The position numbers and the translations under genes are program-made. Under the pieces are notes generated by a model. The model was not told the DNA's origin. It saw nothing but the letters and a program-made list of their open reading frames with translations, and did no database searches. Positions 17,893-29,296 of a stretch of DNA of 64,000 nt are shown piece after piece. The stretch lies in the NCBI GenBank assembly GCA_945879625.1, contig CAMCVA010000009.1, positions 46,440-110,439 on the forward strand. The letters are read 5' to 3'. This DNA comes from Flavobacterium psychrophilum. Lineage in GTDB: Bacteria; Bacteroidota; Bacteroidia; Flavobacteriales; Flavobacteriaceae. Positions within the stretch are counted from its first letter, which is position 1, and each line of letters begins with the position of its first letter.

Positions 17893-20800
17893 ATGAAATC
17901 AACCAAAATACTAGTACTTAGTTTGTTCTATTTTACGTTTTCCTTTGCGCAAACGGAAGCCGACAAAATAAAAATTATAGCTGAAACCAATGTTGCCGAG
18001 CTCAATCGAATCGCCCCTATTTATGATTCGATTTACAAAGCCGACAAACGCCGGGCGATGGAATTGGCGGCCGTGAAAGGTTGGCAAGAATTTATCGCCA
18101 AACCCAATGGCGGAATAGCCGAATTGGTGCGCGTAGACGAAAACGAAAACCCCGTATATTATACCACTGACAATGCAGGAGCTGCGATAACTACCCGAGC
18201 CAATCGCCTGAATACTGGTGGAAGTTTGGGCCTACAATTGGACGGTCAAAACATGACTATTGGTGTTTGGGATGGCGGAAAAGTGCGCAGTACCCACCAG
18301 TTAATATCCGGAAGAGTAACTCAAGTGGATAACCCGACCTCTGTTTCAGACCATGCCACACACGTGTCGGGAACTGTAATGGGCGGTACTGCCAGCGCTA
18401 CGGCCAAAGGTATGGCCAGTCAAGCCAATTTGAGAGCCTACGATTGGACCACCGATACCTACGAAGTAACTCAGGCGGCAGCCAATGCACTCTTGGTTTC
18501 CAACCATTCTTACGGAAACGATCCTGCATCAGTACCGGTGTACAAATGGGGGAAATATGATGCAGATGCTAAAACGTTTGACAATATTATGTATAATGCG
18601 CCCTATTATTTGTTTGTAAATTCAGCAGGTAATTCTAGAAACGCAGGATACAATACAACCAAAAATGGCTATGATTTATTATCAGGCAAAAGCACGTCCA
18701 AAAATGGAATCATTGTGGCGGCGGTAAATCAGGTGAGTAACTATACTTCTGCAAACAGTGTAACGATGTCCAGTTTCAGTAGTTATGGACCTACTGATGA
18801 TGGCCGAGTAAAACCAGATATCTGCGGAAAAGGCGTGAATGTTCGTTCGTGTACTTCTACCTCTGACAGCTCCTATTCTTCCTACAGCGGTACATCGATG
18901 TCCTCGCCCAACGTAGCAGGAACTTTACTTTTATTACAACAACATTTCAAAAATGTAAAAGGCGGATTCATGCGATCAGCTACTTTGCGTGGGTTGGCCA
19001 TTCACACCGCCGACGAAGCGGGCTCGGCGATCGGTCCGGATTATAAATTTGGTTGGGGATTACTCAATGCAGAGCGTGCAGCGGTGCTCATTTCTAATGA
19101 CAATGTAGATGCGATGATCAAAGAGAATACACTAAATCAGGCGGCTTCGTATACCTTTAATTTTGAACCAAACGATGCGTCCAAAGCCATCAGCGGAACC
19201 ATTTGTTGGACTGATCCAACGGGCACCATCGTCAATAATTCAATTGTAGATTATTATGCGCCAGCATTAGTAAATGATTTAGATTTTAGAATTTCAAAAT
19301 CAAATACAACCAACTTCCCATGGAAATTAAATCCCGCAACAGTTACCGCTGCGGCCACAAAAGCCGATAACACAGTAGATAATGTAGAAAAAATTGAGGT
19401 AGCTGCCGGCGACGGAACCTATACGGTAACAATCAATCACAAAGGGAACCTCATGAATGCTTTGCAAAAATATTCGCTTTTACTGAGCAACATCAAAGGC
19501 AAACCAATTTTACTTTCTTCGAATGAAGCCATGACCAAACGTGTTTGTTTAGGTTCAACCTCTTCTTCATTCAATTTTCAGTTGGAAGCCAATCCAACCT
19601 TTAGCGGTGTAGCGCAATTTAGCATCAGCGGATTACCTGCAGGAGCTAGCGCTAGTTTCAACGCAGATTCTCTAACAGGCGCTGGATCGAATTCAATTGT
19701 ATTGAGCGGTTTAGACGCCCTTACTGCAGGCACCTACAACATCACTGTTACAGCTATAACTGGAGCAATTAGCACCGATCTGTTTTACACCTTAATCATT
19801 CAAAGTCCACAAGCAGTTGGCCCAGCACTCACTTCTCCAGTAAACGAAGCCACTATTGCTACCAATACAACCACATTAAATTGGGAAAATATAGGTGATA
19901 ATGTGGCCAGTTACAGCATCGAAGTTTCTACTGATCAATCCTTTACTTCGGCGGTACAAACCTATAGTTCAACAACCAATCAACTCAACTTACTAAATTT
20001 ATTTTACGGAACAACCTACTATTGGAGAGTAAAAGCGGCAAACGAATGTGGTTTTTCTGACTTTTCGGCTGTAAATTCGTTCACCACCAATTGCAGTTCC
20101 AATTTAGTGGTTGCGGTTTCTAATGTGAGCATCAGCGGGGCAGCTTTCACTTGGACCAATCCAAACGGGGCAATTTCATTTGAAGTATTAGTAGTGCCCG
20201 CAGGAAGTGGATCTACCGGAACCTATACTACCGTGAACAGCAATTCTTATACAATTGACGGATTAAATTCATTTTCTTCCTATGATTTTTATGTACGATC
20301 CAGTTGTGCAGCAGGTACGTTTTCTAATCTAGTAACTAATACTTTCACCACTTTAATCAATCACTGTGTAGATGGCGTATTTTTTGATTCGGGAGGTCCA
20401 ACGGCCAATTACAGCAACAGCGAATATTACACGACTACAATAAACCCAATCAATGCAGGCGACCAAGTGTCGGTTACCTTTACGTCATTCAATTTAGAAA
20501 ACGGCATCGATCGCCTCACTATTTACAACGGACCAAGTACCACTTCTCCATTTATCGTAGAGCAATACGGCTTTACCGGAACCAATTCACCGGGAACTGT
20601 AACTTCTACCGATGCTTCTGGAAAATTGACTTTTGTATTTTACTCAGACGGGGCCAATAACGCGCCAGGTTTTAACGCAACCGTAACTTGCGCCAATTTG
20701 GCCAACAACCAAGTAACCAAAAGCAAATTCATCTACTACCCCAACCCTGCTCAAGCTGAGTTGTATTTTGATGCGGTTGAGCCAATTCAAACCATAAGTG

Positions 20801-20949
20801 CTTACACACTTTTAGGCCAACTGGTTATTCAACAAAACGTAAATGACCGCAAGGCCACTATCAACACCGAAGCCTTAGTGCCAGGCACCTATTTGTTTAA
20901 AGTGCAAACTACTTCGGCCACGCAAACGGTAAAGATCAACAAAAACTAA
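17893..20949 (+). CDS. Secreted S8 subtilisin-like peptidase with type IX sorting domain
   Basis: A 1018-residue exported protease. The signal peptide ends near residue 20 (FTFSFAQ). The catalytic triad is visible as Asp127 (IGVWDGG), His154 (DHATHVSG) and Ser334 (SGTSMSSPNVAG), with the oxyanion Asn in SAGNS near 246. After the catalytic domain come a jelly-roll segment, two fibronectin type III-like modules (about 640-830, with TTYYWRVKAANECGFSDFS) and a CUB-like module (about 835-935, FTSFNLENGIDRLTIYNG). The C-terminus is a type IX sorting domain (FIYYPNPAQAELYFD, then GTYLFKVQT). It probably degrades extracellular protein. It is followed by a strong bidirectional terminator. Confidence 0.95.
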   Translation: MKSTKILVLSLFYFTFSFAQTEADKIKIIAETNVAELNRIAPIYDSIYKADKRRAMELAAVKGWQEFIAKPNGGIAELVRVDENENPVYYTTDNAGAAITTRANRLNTGGSLGLQLDGQNMTIGVWDGGKVRSTHQLISGRVTQVDNPTSVSDHATHVSGTVMGGTASATAKGMASQANLRAYDWTTDTYEVTQAAANALLVSNHSYGNDPASVPVYKWGKYDADAKTFDNIMYNAPYYLFVNSAGNSRNAGYNTTKNGYDLLSGKSTSKNGIIVAAVNQVSNYTSANSVTMSSFSSYGPTDDGRVKPDICGKGVNVRSCTSTSDSSYSSYSGTSMSSPNVAGTLLLLQQHFKNVKGGFMRSATLRGLAIHTADEAGSAIGPDYKFGWGLLNAERAAVLISNDNVDAMIKENTLNQAASYTFNFEPNDASKAISGTICWTDPTGTIVNNSIVDYYAPALVNDLDFRISKSNTTNFPWKLNPATVTAAATKADNTVDNVEKIEVAAGDGTYTVTINHKGNLMNALQKYSLLLSNIKGKPILLSSNEAMTKRVCLGSTSSSFNFQLEANPTFSGVAQFSISGLPAGASASFNADSLTGAGSNSIVLSGLDALTAGTYNITVTAITGAISTDLFYTLIIQSPQAVGPALTSPVNEATIATNTTTLNWENIGDNVASYSIEVSTDQSFTSAVQTYSSTTNQLNLLNLFYGTTYYWRVKAANECGFSDFSAVNSFTTNCSSNLVVAVSNVSISGAAFTWTNPNGAISFEVLVVPAGSGSTGTYTTVNSNSYTIDGLNSFSSYDFYVRSSCAAGTFSNLVTNTFTTLINHCVDGVFFDSGGPTANYSNSEYYTTTINPINAGDQVSVTFTSFNLENGIDRLTIYNGPSTTSPFIVEQYGFTGTNSPGTVTSTDASGKLTFVFYSDGANNAPGFNATVTCANLANNQVTKSKFIYYPNPAQAELYFDAVEPIQTISAYTLLGQLVIQQNVNDRKATINTEALVPGTYLFKVQTTSATQTVKINKN

Positions 20950-20959
20950 TTCAATTTAT

Positions 20960-21005
20960 TTTCCATAAAAAAAGCCATCTATTCAGATGGCTTTTTTTAT
21001 GGAAA
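20960..21005. terminator. Bidirectional terminator between the subtilase and TPR genes
   Basis: Two 21-base arms pair perfectly around loop ATTC; the core is AGCCATCT/AGATGGCT with A and T runs on either side. It can stop both the plus-strand subtilase transcript and the minus-strand gyrA-TPR transcript. Confidence 0.93.
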
Positions 21006-21016
21006 TACCGAGTAAC

Positions 21017-22291
21017 TTATTTTTTACCAATTTTAGCTTTTAATGCTTTTTTCTTGTCCATCATTTCTAACGCACTATATACATTAAGCAAAGTTGTTCC
21101 GACGTCTTCATTAAGTGGATTCAATTCAAACGCTTTCTCCAAATATGGAATCGATGACAGGAATAAACCGTCGCGTTGTTTTTTGAGCACCTCATATTTT
21201 TTCATGTCTTTATCTGATGTACCCAATTTGTTCATGTTGTCTACCAATATTTTTTCTCCATCCAAAATGAGAATGGCCAAGTTCAAATAGGCATTGATAT
21301 AATCAGGCTTAATTTCGATGGCGCGCTTGTAGTATTGCTCAGCAGCTGCCGCATCAGTTTTTGAAGAGATTACACCCAAATTGTAAACCAAATCAGCATC
21401 GTTCGGGTTTTTGGCTAATACTTCTGAAATCAATTTTTTGTAGGTAACAAAATCTTGTAGTTTCAAATAGATATCTGCCTCAGCCAAGGTTAATGACGTA
21501 TCATCTGGATTGGCTACACGGGCTTCGGCTAAAGCTGTTTTAGCTTCTTCGGTTTGGTTATTTTGTAATAAAATTAGCGCAATGTTTTTGTAAATCTCAC
21601 CGCGTTTGGACGGAATCGCTTCGTCACGTGCATCGGTATACAATTTCAATTTTACTTTGCTGTCGCGATCTTCTTTTGAGCCAAAAAACTCTTCTTGCTC
21701 GTTCAACACATTCTTGGCATAATAGGCTGTTCCTTCGCCAGAATAGTTTAATCGTTTCAGCTCGTTGTAATAAGTCAATGCCGTGTCGTATTCTTGTGCA
21801 TTTACCGCATAACTAGCGGCGTAGTACAATTTTTCTACATCGGTTTTGTCTACTTCATAGGCTGCATATAGTAATTGTGCGCCTTCTTTGTAGTTCTTTT
21901 GGTTACCCGCTTCAACCGCTTTAGAAATCATATTGCTTTTCACAGTGGCCAAAGCAGCTGTGGCTTGCTCAGAAAATTTTGATTTTGCGGCTGCTTTTTC
22001 AATCTCAACTACTTGTTTGTAGGAATTGGCCGCCAGGGTCAAGTTGGCTGTTGCATCTACATTTTTGTTGGCTAAATCGAGAGCCGCGTTTCCTTTCACA
22101 AAATGAAATTGTGCTTTTTCAGCAGGAGAAGCTGCTGCCAATACAGGTTCTGCTTGAGACAAACTGATCATTGCTTCTGCCGCATTGCCATTTTTTAAGG
22201 CTTTTTCGGCGGCTTTAATTTGATCCTTTTGGGCATACGTACTTATTGATAATACGAAAGCCGATGCAAGGAGTACATACTTACTTTTCAT
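21017..22291 (-). CDS. Exported tetratricopeptide repeat protein
   Basis: A 424-residue protein with signal peptide MKSKYVLLASAFVLSISTYAQ followed by TPR-like helical repeats through most of its length, for example VYNLGVISSKTDAAAAEQYY and INAYLNLAILILDGE. TPR proteins are scaffolds; a binding partner cannot be read from the sequence. It lies 15 bases downstream of gyrA on the same strand and probably shares its transcript, an arrangement I believe recurs in Flavobacteriaceae. The final residues (KKKALKAKIGKK) are strongly basic. Confidence 0.88.
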   Translation of the reverse strand: MKSKYVLLASAFVLSISTYAQKDQIKAAEKALKNGNAAEAMISLSQAEPVLAAASPAEKAQFHFVKGNAALDLANKNVDATANLTLAANSYKQVVEIEKAAAKSKFSEQATAALATVKSNMISKAVEAGNQKNYKEGAQLLYAAYEVDKTDVEKLYYAASYAVNAQEYDTALTYYNELKRLNYSGEGTAYYAKNVLNEQEEFFGSKEDRDSKVKLKLYTDARDEAIPSKRGEIYKNIALILLQNNQTEEAKTALAEARVANPDDTSLTLAEADIYLKLQDFVTYKKLISEVLAKNPNDADLVYNLGVISSKTDAAAAEQYYKRAIEIKPDYINAYLNLAILILDGEKILVDNMNKLGTSDKDMKKYEVLKKQRDGLFLSSIPYLEKAFELNPLNEDVGTTLLNVYSALEMMDKKKALKAKIGKK

Positions 22292-22306
22292 GTTTATAAA
22301 ATTTAA

Positions 22307-24844
22307 TTATTCTTCTGTTGTTTCTTCTGTTTCTGTGGCTTCTTCAGCTTCGTCAATTGTTTCAGCATCAGCTGAAGCCTCATCTTCGCTGCCTTCTGGA
22401 GCTTCTTCCTCTTTCATTACTTTGGTTACCGCCGCAATCGAGTCGTTTCCTTTTATGTTAATCAAACGAACACCTTGTGTAGCGCGTCCCATCACGCGTA
22501 AATCAGATACATCCATACGAATAGTCAAGCCCGATTTGTTGATGATCATCAAATCATCGGCGTCGGTTACATTATTAATCGAAACTAATTTTCCCGTTTT
22601 CTCAGTGATGTTGAGGGTTTTCACTCCTTTTCCTCCGCGGTTGGTAATGCGGTATTCGTCTAAGCTAGAACGTTTGCCGTAGCCATTTTCAGCCACTACC
22701 AAAATTTCACTAGTCATGTCATTTACCGACACCATTCCAATTACTTCATCCTGCTCATCGGCCAAGGTAATTCCGCGCACACCCGAAGCGGTTCTTCCCA
22801 TTGGACGGGTTTTTCCTTCTTCAAATCGAACCAATTTACCCGACTTAACGGCTAGTAATATTTGGCTTTCGCCGTTGGTCAATTTGGCTTCAAATAATTC
22901 GTCGTCTTCCCGAATGGTAATTGCCGCAACTCCATTGACACGCGGTCTAGAATATTGCTCCAAGGATGTTTTTTTCACGATACCTTGTTTGGTTACCATG
23001 ATTACATAGTGGTTGTTGATGTATTCGGTGTCTTTCAAATCTTTGGTGCAAATAAAGGCTTTTACTTTATCGTCACTTTCTATGTTGATTAAGTTTTGAA
23101 TCGCACGTCCTTTGCTGGTTTTACTTCCTTCTGGAATTTCGTACACCCGCATCCAGAAACATTTTCCTTTTTGCGTAAAGAACATCATGTACTGGTGATT
23201 GGTGGCCACATACATGTGCTCCAAGAAATCTTGGTCGCGTGTTCCGGCACTTTTTTGGCCAACTCCACCTCTATTTTGGGTTTTGTATTCGGATAAATTG
23301 GTGCGTTTAATGTAGCCTGCATGCGAAATGGTAATTACCACGTTTTCATCGGCAATTAAATCTTCGATACTCACGTCACCGCCAGCATATTCTATGGTTG
23401 AACGACGATCGTCACCATATTTATCACGGATTTCGTGCAATTCGGTTTTAATGAGCTCCATGCGCAATTCTTTGCTTGCTAAAAGGGCTTTCAATTCTTG
23501 AATCAATTTCATGATGTCTTCATACTCAGCACGCAATTTGTCTTGCTCTAATCCTGTGAGTTGACGCAAACGCATTTCTACAATGGCACGCGACTGAATG
23601 TCGGACAAACTGAAACGAGTCATTAATTTTTCGCGGGCTTCGTCCGTATTTTTAGAACCTCTAATCAGGGCAATTACTTCGTCAATGTTATCAGAAGCAA
23701 TGATCAATCCTTCTAAAATGTGGGCTCTTTCCTCGGCTTTGCGCAAATCATATTTGGTTCTGCGCACCACTACATCGTGACGGTGTTCTACAAAATAGTG
23801 AATCAAATCTTTAAGATTCAACATTTGCGGGCGACCAGCCACCAAAGCAATATTGTTTACACTGAAAGAAGATTGCAGTTGAGTATATTTAAATAAGGTA
23901 TTCAACACTACATTTGGAACGGCGTCGCGCTTCAAGATGTACACAATACGCATCCCATTTCGATCTGATTCGTCTCGGATATTGGCAATGCCTTCTATCT
24001 TTTTATCATTTACCAAATCAGCGGTTTTCTTGATCATTTCCGCTTTGTTCACTTGGTACGGAATTTCGGTCACAATAATAGATTCCCGGCCATCTACTTC
24101 CTCAAATCCTACTTTGGCACGCATCACGATTCGGCCTCTTCCGGTTTTGAATGCTTCGCGAACGCCATCATACCCATAAATCACACCGCCTGTAGGGAAA
24201 TCAGGTGCTTTTACATAATTGATTAATTCGTCAATTTCGATGTCGTTGTTGTCAATGTAGGCCAAGGTTCCGTCAATCACTTCACGCAAATTGTGTGGTG
24301 CCATATTGGTGGCCATCCCTACTGCAATTCCAGACGCTCCGTTGATTAACAAATTCGGAACACGCGTAGGCATTACTTTTGGCTCGTATAAGGTGTCGTC
24401 AAAGTTTAACTGAAAATCTACCGTTTCTTTGTCAATGTCTGCCATAATGTCTTCTGACATCTTTTTCATACGGGCTTCCGTATAACGCATGGCAGCCGGG
24501 CTATCGCCATCTACCGAACCAAAGTTACCCTGGCCATCAATTAACAAATAACGCAAACTCCATTCTTGCGCCATACGCACCATGGCGTCATATACCGAAG
24601 TATCGCCGTGAGGGTGGTACTTACCCAAAACCTCACCCACAATTCTTGCGGATTTTTTGTGCGCTTTATTAGAAAAAACACCTAAATCATACATTCCATA
24701 TAGTACTCTTCGATGTACTGGTTTCAAGCCATCTCTAACATCAGGAAGTGCTCTTGATACAATTACCGACATCGAATAATCGATGTAGGCTGATTTCATT
24801 TCATCCTCAATGTTAATAGGAATTAACTTTTCTCCGTCAGACAT
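22307..24844 (-). CDS. gyrA: DNA gyrase subunit A
   Basis: The 845-residue A subunit of gyrase breaks and rejoins DNA to introduce negative supercoils. The active-site tyrosine is Tyr121 in MRYTEARM. The quinolone-determining region reads [13 protein letters not shown] with Thr82, Ser83 and Asp86, which matches what is known as the susceptible form in Flavobacterium psychrophilum. The GyrA box [10 protein letters not shown] begins the C-terminal pinwheel that wraps DNA, and the tail is highly acidic. It is divergent from clpC across a 260-base gap in which I see only a short GTTGAT/ATCAAC hairpin (24904-24921) and no convincing promoter. Confidence 0.98.
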   Translation of the reverse strand: MSDGEKLIPINIEDEMKSAYIDYSMSVIVSRALPDVRDGLKPVHRRVLYGMYDLGVFSNKAHKKSARIVGEVLGKYHPHGDTSVYDAMVRMAQEWSLRYLLIDGQGNFGSVDGDSPAAMRYTEARMKKMSEDIMADIDKETVDFQLNFDDTLYEPKVMPTRVPNLLINGASGIAVGMATNMAPHNLREVIDGTLAYIDNNDIEIDELINYVKAPDFPTGGVIYGYDGVREAFKTGRGRIVMRAKVGFEEVDGRESIIVTEIPYQVNKAEMIKKTADLVNDKKIEGIANIRDESDRNGMRIVYILKRDAVPNVVLNTLFKYTQLQSSFSVNNIALVAGRPQMLNLKDLIHYFVEHRHDVVVRRTKYDLRKAEERAHILEGLIIASDNIDEVIALIRGSKNTDEAREKLMTRFSLSDIQSRAIVEMRLRQLTGLEQDKLRAEYEDIMKLIQELKALLASKELRMELIKTELHEIRDKYGDDRRSTIEYAGGDVSIEDLIADENVVITISHAGYIKRTNLSEYKTQNRGGVGQKSAGTRDQDFLEHMYVATNHQYMMFFTQKGKCFWMRVYEIPEGSKTSKGRAIQNLINIESDDKVKAFICTKDLKDTEYINNHYVIMVTKQGIVKKTSLEQYSRPRVNGVAAITIREDDELFEAKLTNGESQILLAVKSGKLVRFEEGKTRPMGRTASGVRGITLADEQDEVIGMVSVNDMTSEILVVAENGYGKRSSLDEYRITNRGGKGVKTLNITEKTGKLVSINNVTDADDLMIINKSGLTIRMDVSDLRVMGRATQGVRLINIKGNDSIAAVTKVMKEEEAPEGSEDEASADAETIDEAEEATETEETTEE

Positions 24845-25104
24845 ATTCTAGTTAGTTTAAAATTTATTTTGTGTAAAAAAATCTCGTAAATATAGCCTTT
24901 TCGGTTGATTTTTTTATCAACTATTGGTCTTAAATGAGGCTATTTATTAACAAAATTCCACCTTAATTCAGTTGATAAGTTAGGGCTGACATTCCTTTTT
25001 TTATTAACTTTTTTTTTGTCTATTAGCTGACAGTACCCAAAGAAAGGAATGGTTTTTGAAACAGAGCCATTTAGCACTCAAAACTTACACGAAATTACAC
25101 GCAC

Positions 25105-27648
25105 ATGGATGATAATTTTTCCCCCCGAGTTAAAGATGTAATAACCTACAGCAAAGAAGAAGCGCTGCGGTTAGGACACGATTTTATTGGCACCGAACAC
25201 CTCATGTTGGGCATATTGCGCGACGGAAACGGCAAGGCTATCAACATCCTAAACAACCTTTCTATTGATCTCGATCACTTGCGCAAGAAGGTTGAAATTT
25301 TAAGTCCACCCAACCCCAATTTGGTAGGCAGCAACGAAAAGAAGAATTTGCATCTCACACGTCAAGCCGAACGCGCCTTGAAAACTACTTTCTTGGAAGC
25401 CAAAGTTTTTCAGAGCACATCCATCAGCACGGCGCATTTGTTGTTGTGTATTTTACGCAACGAAAATGATCCAACCACCAAATTACTCAACAAACTAAAA
25501 ATAGATTACGATACGGCCAAAGAACAATACTTAAGTTTAGAGCCACATGAGGATAATTACCTCGAAAATTTACCCAAAAACGAGTCCTACAACGAGGATG
25601 GCTCTGGCGACGAAACATTTAAGGAAAGTAATTTTACCAATCCGACATCCAAAACCAATAAAAAATCTAAAACACCTGTTTTAGACAACTTTGGTCGCGA
25701 CTTAACAGAAATGGCCGAAGAAGGAAAATTAGATCCTGTAGTCGGTCGTGAAAAAGAAATTGAGCGGGTTTCTCAGATCCTGAGCCGCCGCAAAAAAAAC
25801 AATCCCTTGCTAATTGGCGAGCCCGGTGTAGGAAAATCAGCTATTGCCGAAGGCTTGGCACTAAGAATCATTCAGAAAAAAGTGTCCCGCATCTTATTCA
25901 ACAAACGTGTGGTTACCTTAGATTTGGCCAGCTTAGTAGCCGGAACCAAATACCGTGGGCAGTTTGAAGAACGCATGAAAGCGGTGATGAACGAGCTCGA
26001 AAAAAACGACGACATTATTTTATTCATTGACGAAATTCACACCATTGTGGGCGCTGGTGGCGCAACCGGTTCGTTGGATGCATCCAATATGTTTAAACCG
26101 GCGTTGGCTCGCGGCGAAATACAATGCATTGGCGCCACGACCCTAGACGAATACCGCCAATACATAGAGAAAGATGGCGCCTTAGAACGTCGTTTTCAAA
26201 AAATCATCGTAGAACCTACGTCGGTCGAGGAAACGATTACCATCTTAAACAACGTCAAAAACAAATACGAAGACCACCACAATGTAACCTATACACAAGA
26301 AGCGATTGAAGCCTGCGTGAAATTGACCAACCGCTATATGTCGGAGCGGTTCTTGCCAGACAAAGCGATAGATGCGCTAGACGAAGCGGGTTCCCGCGTG
26401 CACATTACCAATATAGATGTACCGATACAAATTTTAGATTTGGAACGCCAATTGGAAGAAGTGCGCGAACAAAAATCGGCGGTAGTAAAACGACAGAAAT
26501 ACGAAGAAGCGGCCAAATTACGCGACGACGAAAAGCGCATCGAAAAAGACTTGGCTGTCGCCCAAGAACAATGGGAAGAAGATGCCAAATCGAATCGCAT
26601 TATGGTAACCGAAGATAACGTTGCTGATGTGGTTTCGATGATGACTGGAATACCGGTAAATCGCGTTGCACAAACCGAAAGTAATAAATTAGCCAATTTA
26701 CCCGAACTCATTGAAGGAAAGGTTATTGGACAAAAAGAAGCGGTCATAAAAATTGCCCGATCTATACAACGCAACCGCGCCGGATTAAAAGATCCCAACA
26801 AACCGATAGGCTCCTTTATCTTTTTGGGACAAACCGGAGTTGGAAAAACGCAATTGGCCAAAGTACTCGCCAAAGAACTGTTTGATTCAGAAGATGCCTT
26901 GATTCGCATCGACATGAGCGAATACATGGAAAAATTTGCCATCTCGCGTTTGGTTGGAGCACCTCCGGGCTATGTGGGCTATGAAGAAGGCGGCCAGCTC
27001 ACCGAAAAAGTGCGCAGAAAACCGTATTGTGTGGTTTTATTAGACGAAATCGAAAAAGCGCATCCGGATGTGTTTAATATGTTGTTGCAAGTATTGGACG
27101 ACGGCTACTTGACCGATAGTTTGGGACGAAAAATTGATTTCAAAAACACGATTATCATCATGACATCTAATGTGGGTGCGCGCCAATTGAAAGATTTTGG
27201 ACAAGGTGTTGGATTTGGTACCGCCGCCAAAGTGGCCCAAACAGATGAGAACTCCAAAAGCATCATCGAAAATGCCTTGAAGAAAACCTTTGCTCCCGAA
27301 TTTTTGAATCGTATTGACGATGTAATTGTGTTTAATGCCTTAGAAAAACACGACATCGATTTGATCATCGAAATTGAATTGAAAAAACTCATTGCCCGCG
27401 TGGCCGATTTGGGTTATCAGTTGGCTTTATCTGCAGAAGCCAAATCCTTCATTGCTGAAAAAGGTTTTGACAAACAATTTGGCGCAAGACCCCTGAAACG
27501 GGCCATTCAAAAATATGTAGAAGATGCCTTAGCCGAAGAAATTATTACTTCTAAAATAGGTATTGGCGACGAAATTTATATGGAATTAGATGCCGATAAA
27601 CAAGAGCTGTTTATCACATTAAAAAAAGTTGAAAATCCAATCGAATAG
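25105..27648 (+). CDS. clpC: ATP-dependent Clp protease ATP-binding subunit ClpC
   Basis: An 847-residue Hsp100 unfoldase that feeds proteins to ClpP. It has the double Clp N-terminal repeat (residues 1-145), a first AAA domain with Walker [10 protein letters not shown] near residue 240 and Walker [10 protein letters not shown], a UVR-like middle helix ([14 protein letters not shown]), which marks ClpC rather than ClpA or ClpB, and a second AAA domain with GQTGVGKTQ near 575. The C-terminal D2-small domain includes [10 protein letters not shown]. It lies 22 bases before the RimB-RimK fusion gene on the same strand, so the two are probably cotranscribed. I see no CtsR or McsB neighbour. Confidence 0.97.
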   Translation: MDDNFSPRVKDVITYSKEEALRLGHDFIGTEHLMLGILRDGNGKAINILNNLSIDLDHLRKKVEILSPPNPNLVGSNEKKNLHLTRQAERALKTTFLEAKVFQSTSISTAHLLLCILRNENDPTTKLLNKLKIDYDTAKEQYLSLEPHEDNYLENLPKNESYNEDGSGDETFKESNFTNPTSKTNKKSKTPVLDNFGRDLTEMAEEGKLDPVVGREKEIERVSQILSRRKKNNPLLIGEPGVGKSAIAEGLALRIIQKKVSRILFNKRVVTLDLASLVAGTKYRGQFEERMKAVMNELEKNDDIILFIDEIHTIVGAGGATGSLDASNMFKPALARGEIQCIGATTLDEYRQYIEKDGALERRFQKIIVEPTSVEETITILNNVKNKYEDHHNVTYTQEAIEACVKLTNRYMSERFLPDKAIDALDEAGSRVHITNIDVPIQILDLERQLEEVREQKSAVVKRQKYEEAAKLRDDEKRIEKDLAVAQEQWEEDAKSNRIMVTEDNVADVVSMMTGIPVNRVAQTESNKLANLPELIEGKVIGQKEAVIKIARSIQRNRAGLKDPNKPIGSFIFLGQTGVGKTQLAKVLAKELFDSEDALIRIDMSEYMEKFAISRLVGAPPGYVGYEEGGQLTEKVRRKPYCVVLLDEIEKAHPDVFNMLLQVLDDGYLTDSLGRKIDFKNTIIIMTSNVGARQLKDFGQGVGFGTAAKVAQTDENSKSIIENALKKTFAPEFLNRIDDVIVFNALEKHDIDLIIEIELKKLIARVADLGYQLALSAEAKSFIAEKGFDKQFGARPLKRAIQKYVEDALAEEIITSKIGIGDEIYMELDADKQELFITLKKVENPIE

Positions 27649-27670
27649 TAGTGTATCAAAATAAGTGCAA

Positions 27671-29041
27671 ATGCCTGACACCAAAATAATATTAGGAAGC
27701 GAAGAATGGTGTTCCTTCCCTGATCTTGGAATCCCGTTAATTAAAGCCCGTGTTGATTCGGGGGCAAAAACTTCAGCTTTACACGCCATAAACATTGCTC
27801 CTATTACAAAAGACGGAGAGGCTTGGGTGAAGTTTGACATCAATCCGATTCAAAATAATTTAAAAACCATCTTGCACTGCGAAGCCAAACTCATTGGCAA
27901 TCGATTAGTGAAAAGTTCTTCTGGCTATAGCGAAAAGCGTTTTGTTGTACTTTCTGTTATCACCATTGGCAACCAAAGTTGGGAAATAGAACTCACCTTG
28001 ACCAACCGAGATTCCATGGGTTTTCGGATGTTATTGGGTCGAGAAGCCATGAGTGGCAGAATTTTGGTTGATCCCGAACAAAAATATTTGTTGGGCGATA
28101 GAACCGAAGATACCATTCGTGAATTGTATGCGTCTTCTACCATTCAAAAAAAGGGATTGCGTATTGGTTTATTGGCCAGTAATCCCGAATTATTCAGTAA
28201 CAAACGCATCATGGAAGCGGGTTCCTTTCGCGGACACGAAATGCATTTTTTGAACATCAAAGAATGCTACATGAAACTCGATGCCACCAAACCCGAAATT
28301 CATTACCGAGGAGGCCGAGTGCTGGATAATTTTGATGCGGTGATTCCCAGAATTCGCCCCAGCATTACTTTTTATGGCTGTGCCTTGACTCGTCAATTTG
28401 AATCGTTGAAAGTGTTTTGTTTAAACTCGGCGGCGGCCATTACCCAATCTCGTGATAAACTTTTTTCCTTGCAGTTGCTTTTGAATCATGGCGTAGATAT
28501 TCCTACTACTGGTTTTGCCAACTCGCCTTTGGACACCGATGATTTGATTAAAATGGTAGGTGGACCACCACTTATTGTTAAACTTTTGGAAGGAACGCAA
28601 GGAAAAGGAGTGGTTTTGGCCGAGACCAAAAAAGCTGCCGAATCGGTAATTAATGCCTTCAAAAGCTTAAATGCCAACATCTTGGTGCAGGAATTCATTA
28701 AAGAAGCCAACGGAAAAGATTTGCGACTGTTTGTGGTTGATAATAAAGTTGTGGCGGCCATTCAGCGGGAAGCTTTGCCGGGAGAATTTCGGGCCAATAT
28801 TCATTTGGGCGGAACGGCCTCTGTGATAAAACCAACTTCTGATGAAAAACGAATTGCCATCAAAGCAGCCAAGGCCATGGATTTACGAGTGGCCGGTGTG
28901 GATATAATTCGTTCATCAAAAGGACCGCTTTTATTGGAAGTTAACTCTTCTCCAGGATTAGAAGGAATAGAAAATGCAACAAATAAAGATATCGCGGGCG
29001 AAATGATCAAAGCCATTGAACGCTATTGTAAATGGCTGTAA
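27671..29041 (+). CDS. Fusion of RimB-like aspartic protease domain and RimK-type alpha-L-glutamate ligase
   Basis: A 456-residue two-domain protein. Residues 1-145 match the ATP-dependent zinc protease/RimB family (DUF785), with the retropepsin-like motif [13 protein letters not shown] near residue 29 and LLGREAM near 120. Residues 155-456 are a RimK ATP-grasp ligase with [28 protein letters not shown] and the metal-binding end [13 protein letters not shown]. RimK adds glutamates to the tail of ribosomal protein S6, and RimB is reported to reverse or trim that modification in Pseudomonas. Here both activities would be on one chain. The ATG at 27671 is preferred to the GTG two codons earlier. 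It follows clpC closely. Confidence 0.9.
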   Translation: MPDTKIILGSEEWCSFPDLGIPLIKARVDSGAKTSALHAINIAPITKDGEAWVKFDINPIQNNLKTILHCEAKLIGNRLVKSSSGYSEKRFVVLSVITIGNQSWEIELTLTNRDSMGFRMLLGREAMSGRILVDPEQKYLLGDRTEDTIRELYASSTIQKKGLRIGLLASNPELFSNKRIMEAGSFRGHEMHFLNIKECYMKLDATKPEIHYRGGRVLDNFDAVIPRIRPSITFYGCALTRQFESLKVFCLNSAAAITQSRDKLFSLQLLLNHGVDIPTTGFANSPLDTDDLIKMVGGPPLIVKLLEGTQGKGVVLAETKKAAESVINAFKSLNANILVQEFIKEANGKDLRLFVVDNKVVAAIQREALPGEFRANIHLGGTASVIKPTSDEKRIAIKAAKAMDLRVAGVDIIRSSKGPLLLEVNSSPGLEGIENATNKDIAGEMIKAIERYCKWL

Positions 29042-29043
29042 TC

Positions 29044-29259
29044 ATGAACGAATACCTAGATATTGTTATTCGAAGTTTAGGTGTCTGTTTTTTTTATGTT
29101 GCTGGCTTTGAGGTCTATGATGAAAAATAATTATCGCAGTTAAACTCCGCCGACATTGTTCTCATTTTACTCATCAGTAACGCGGTGCAAAATGCCATGG
29201 TAGGAAACAACACTACTTTAGCTGTTGCAATTACCGCGACATTGGTATTGTTTTGGTGA
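29044..29259 (+). pseudogene. Decayed DUF421 (YetF-like) membrane protein gene
   Basis: Starting with ATG at 29044 the frame reads MNEYLDIVIRSLGVCFF, then degenerates to a TAA at 29128-29130, after which the same frame resumes as LSQLNSADIVLILLIS and NAVQNAMVGNNTT before a TGA at 29257. These are the N-terminal transmembrane signatures of DUF421 proteins. In the shifted frame after the T-run at about 29089, the missing piece FFMLLALR is readable, so a base gain in the T-run followed by a compensating change explains the break. Intact relatives are roughly 150-230 residues, so the C-terminal part is lost. It directly follows the rimK fusion gene. Confidence 0.8.
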
Positions 29260-29296
29260 ATTTTCCATGAAGAAAATAGTGTGGTAATTCCCTAAA

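Noticed and set aside
22307-24844. Quinolone-resistance substitution in GyrA
   Set aside because: Thr82, Ser83 and Asp86 correspond to what is known as the unmutated state in Flavobacterium.
26334-26942. Minus-strand frame of 202 residues within clpC
   Set aside because: It is antisense to the conserved AAA domain coding sequence and shows serine-rich antisense composition.
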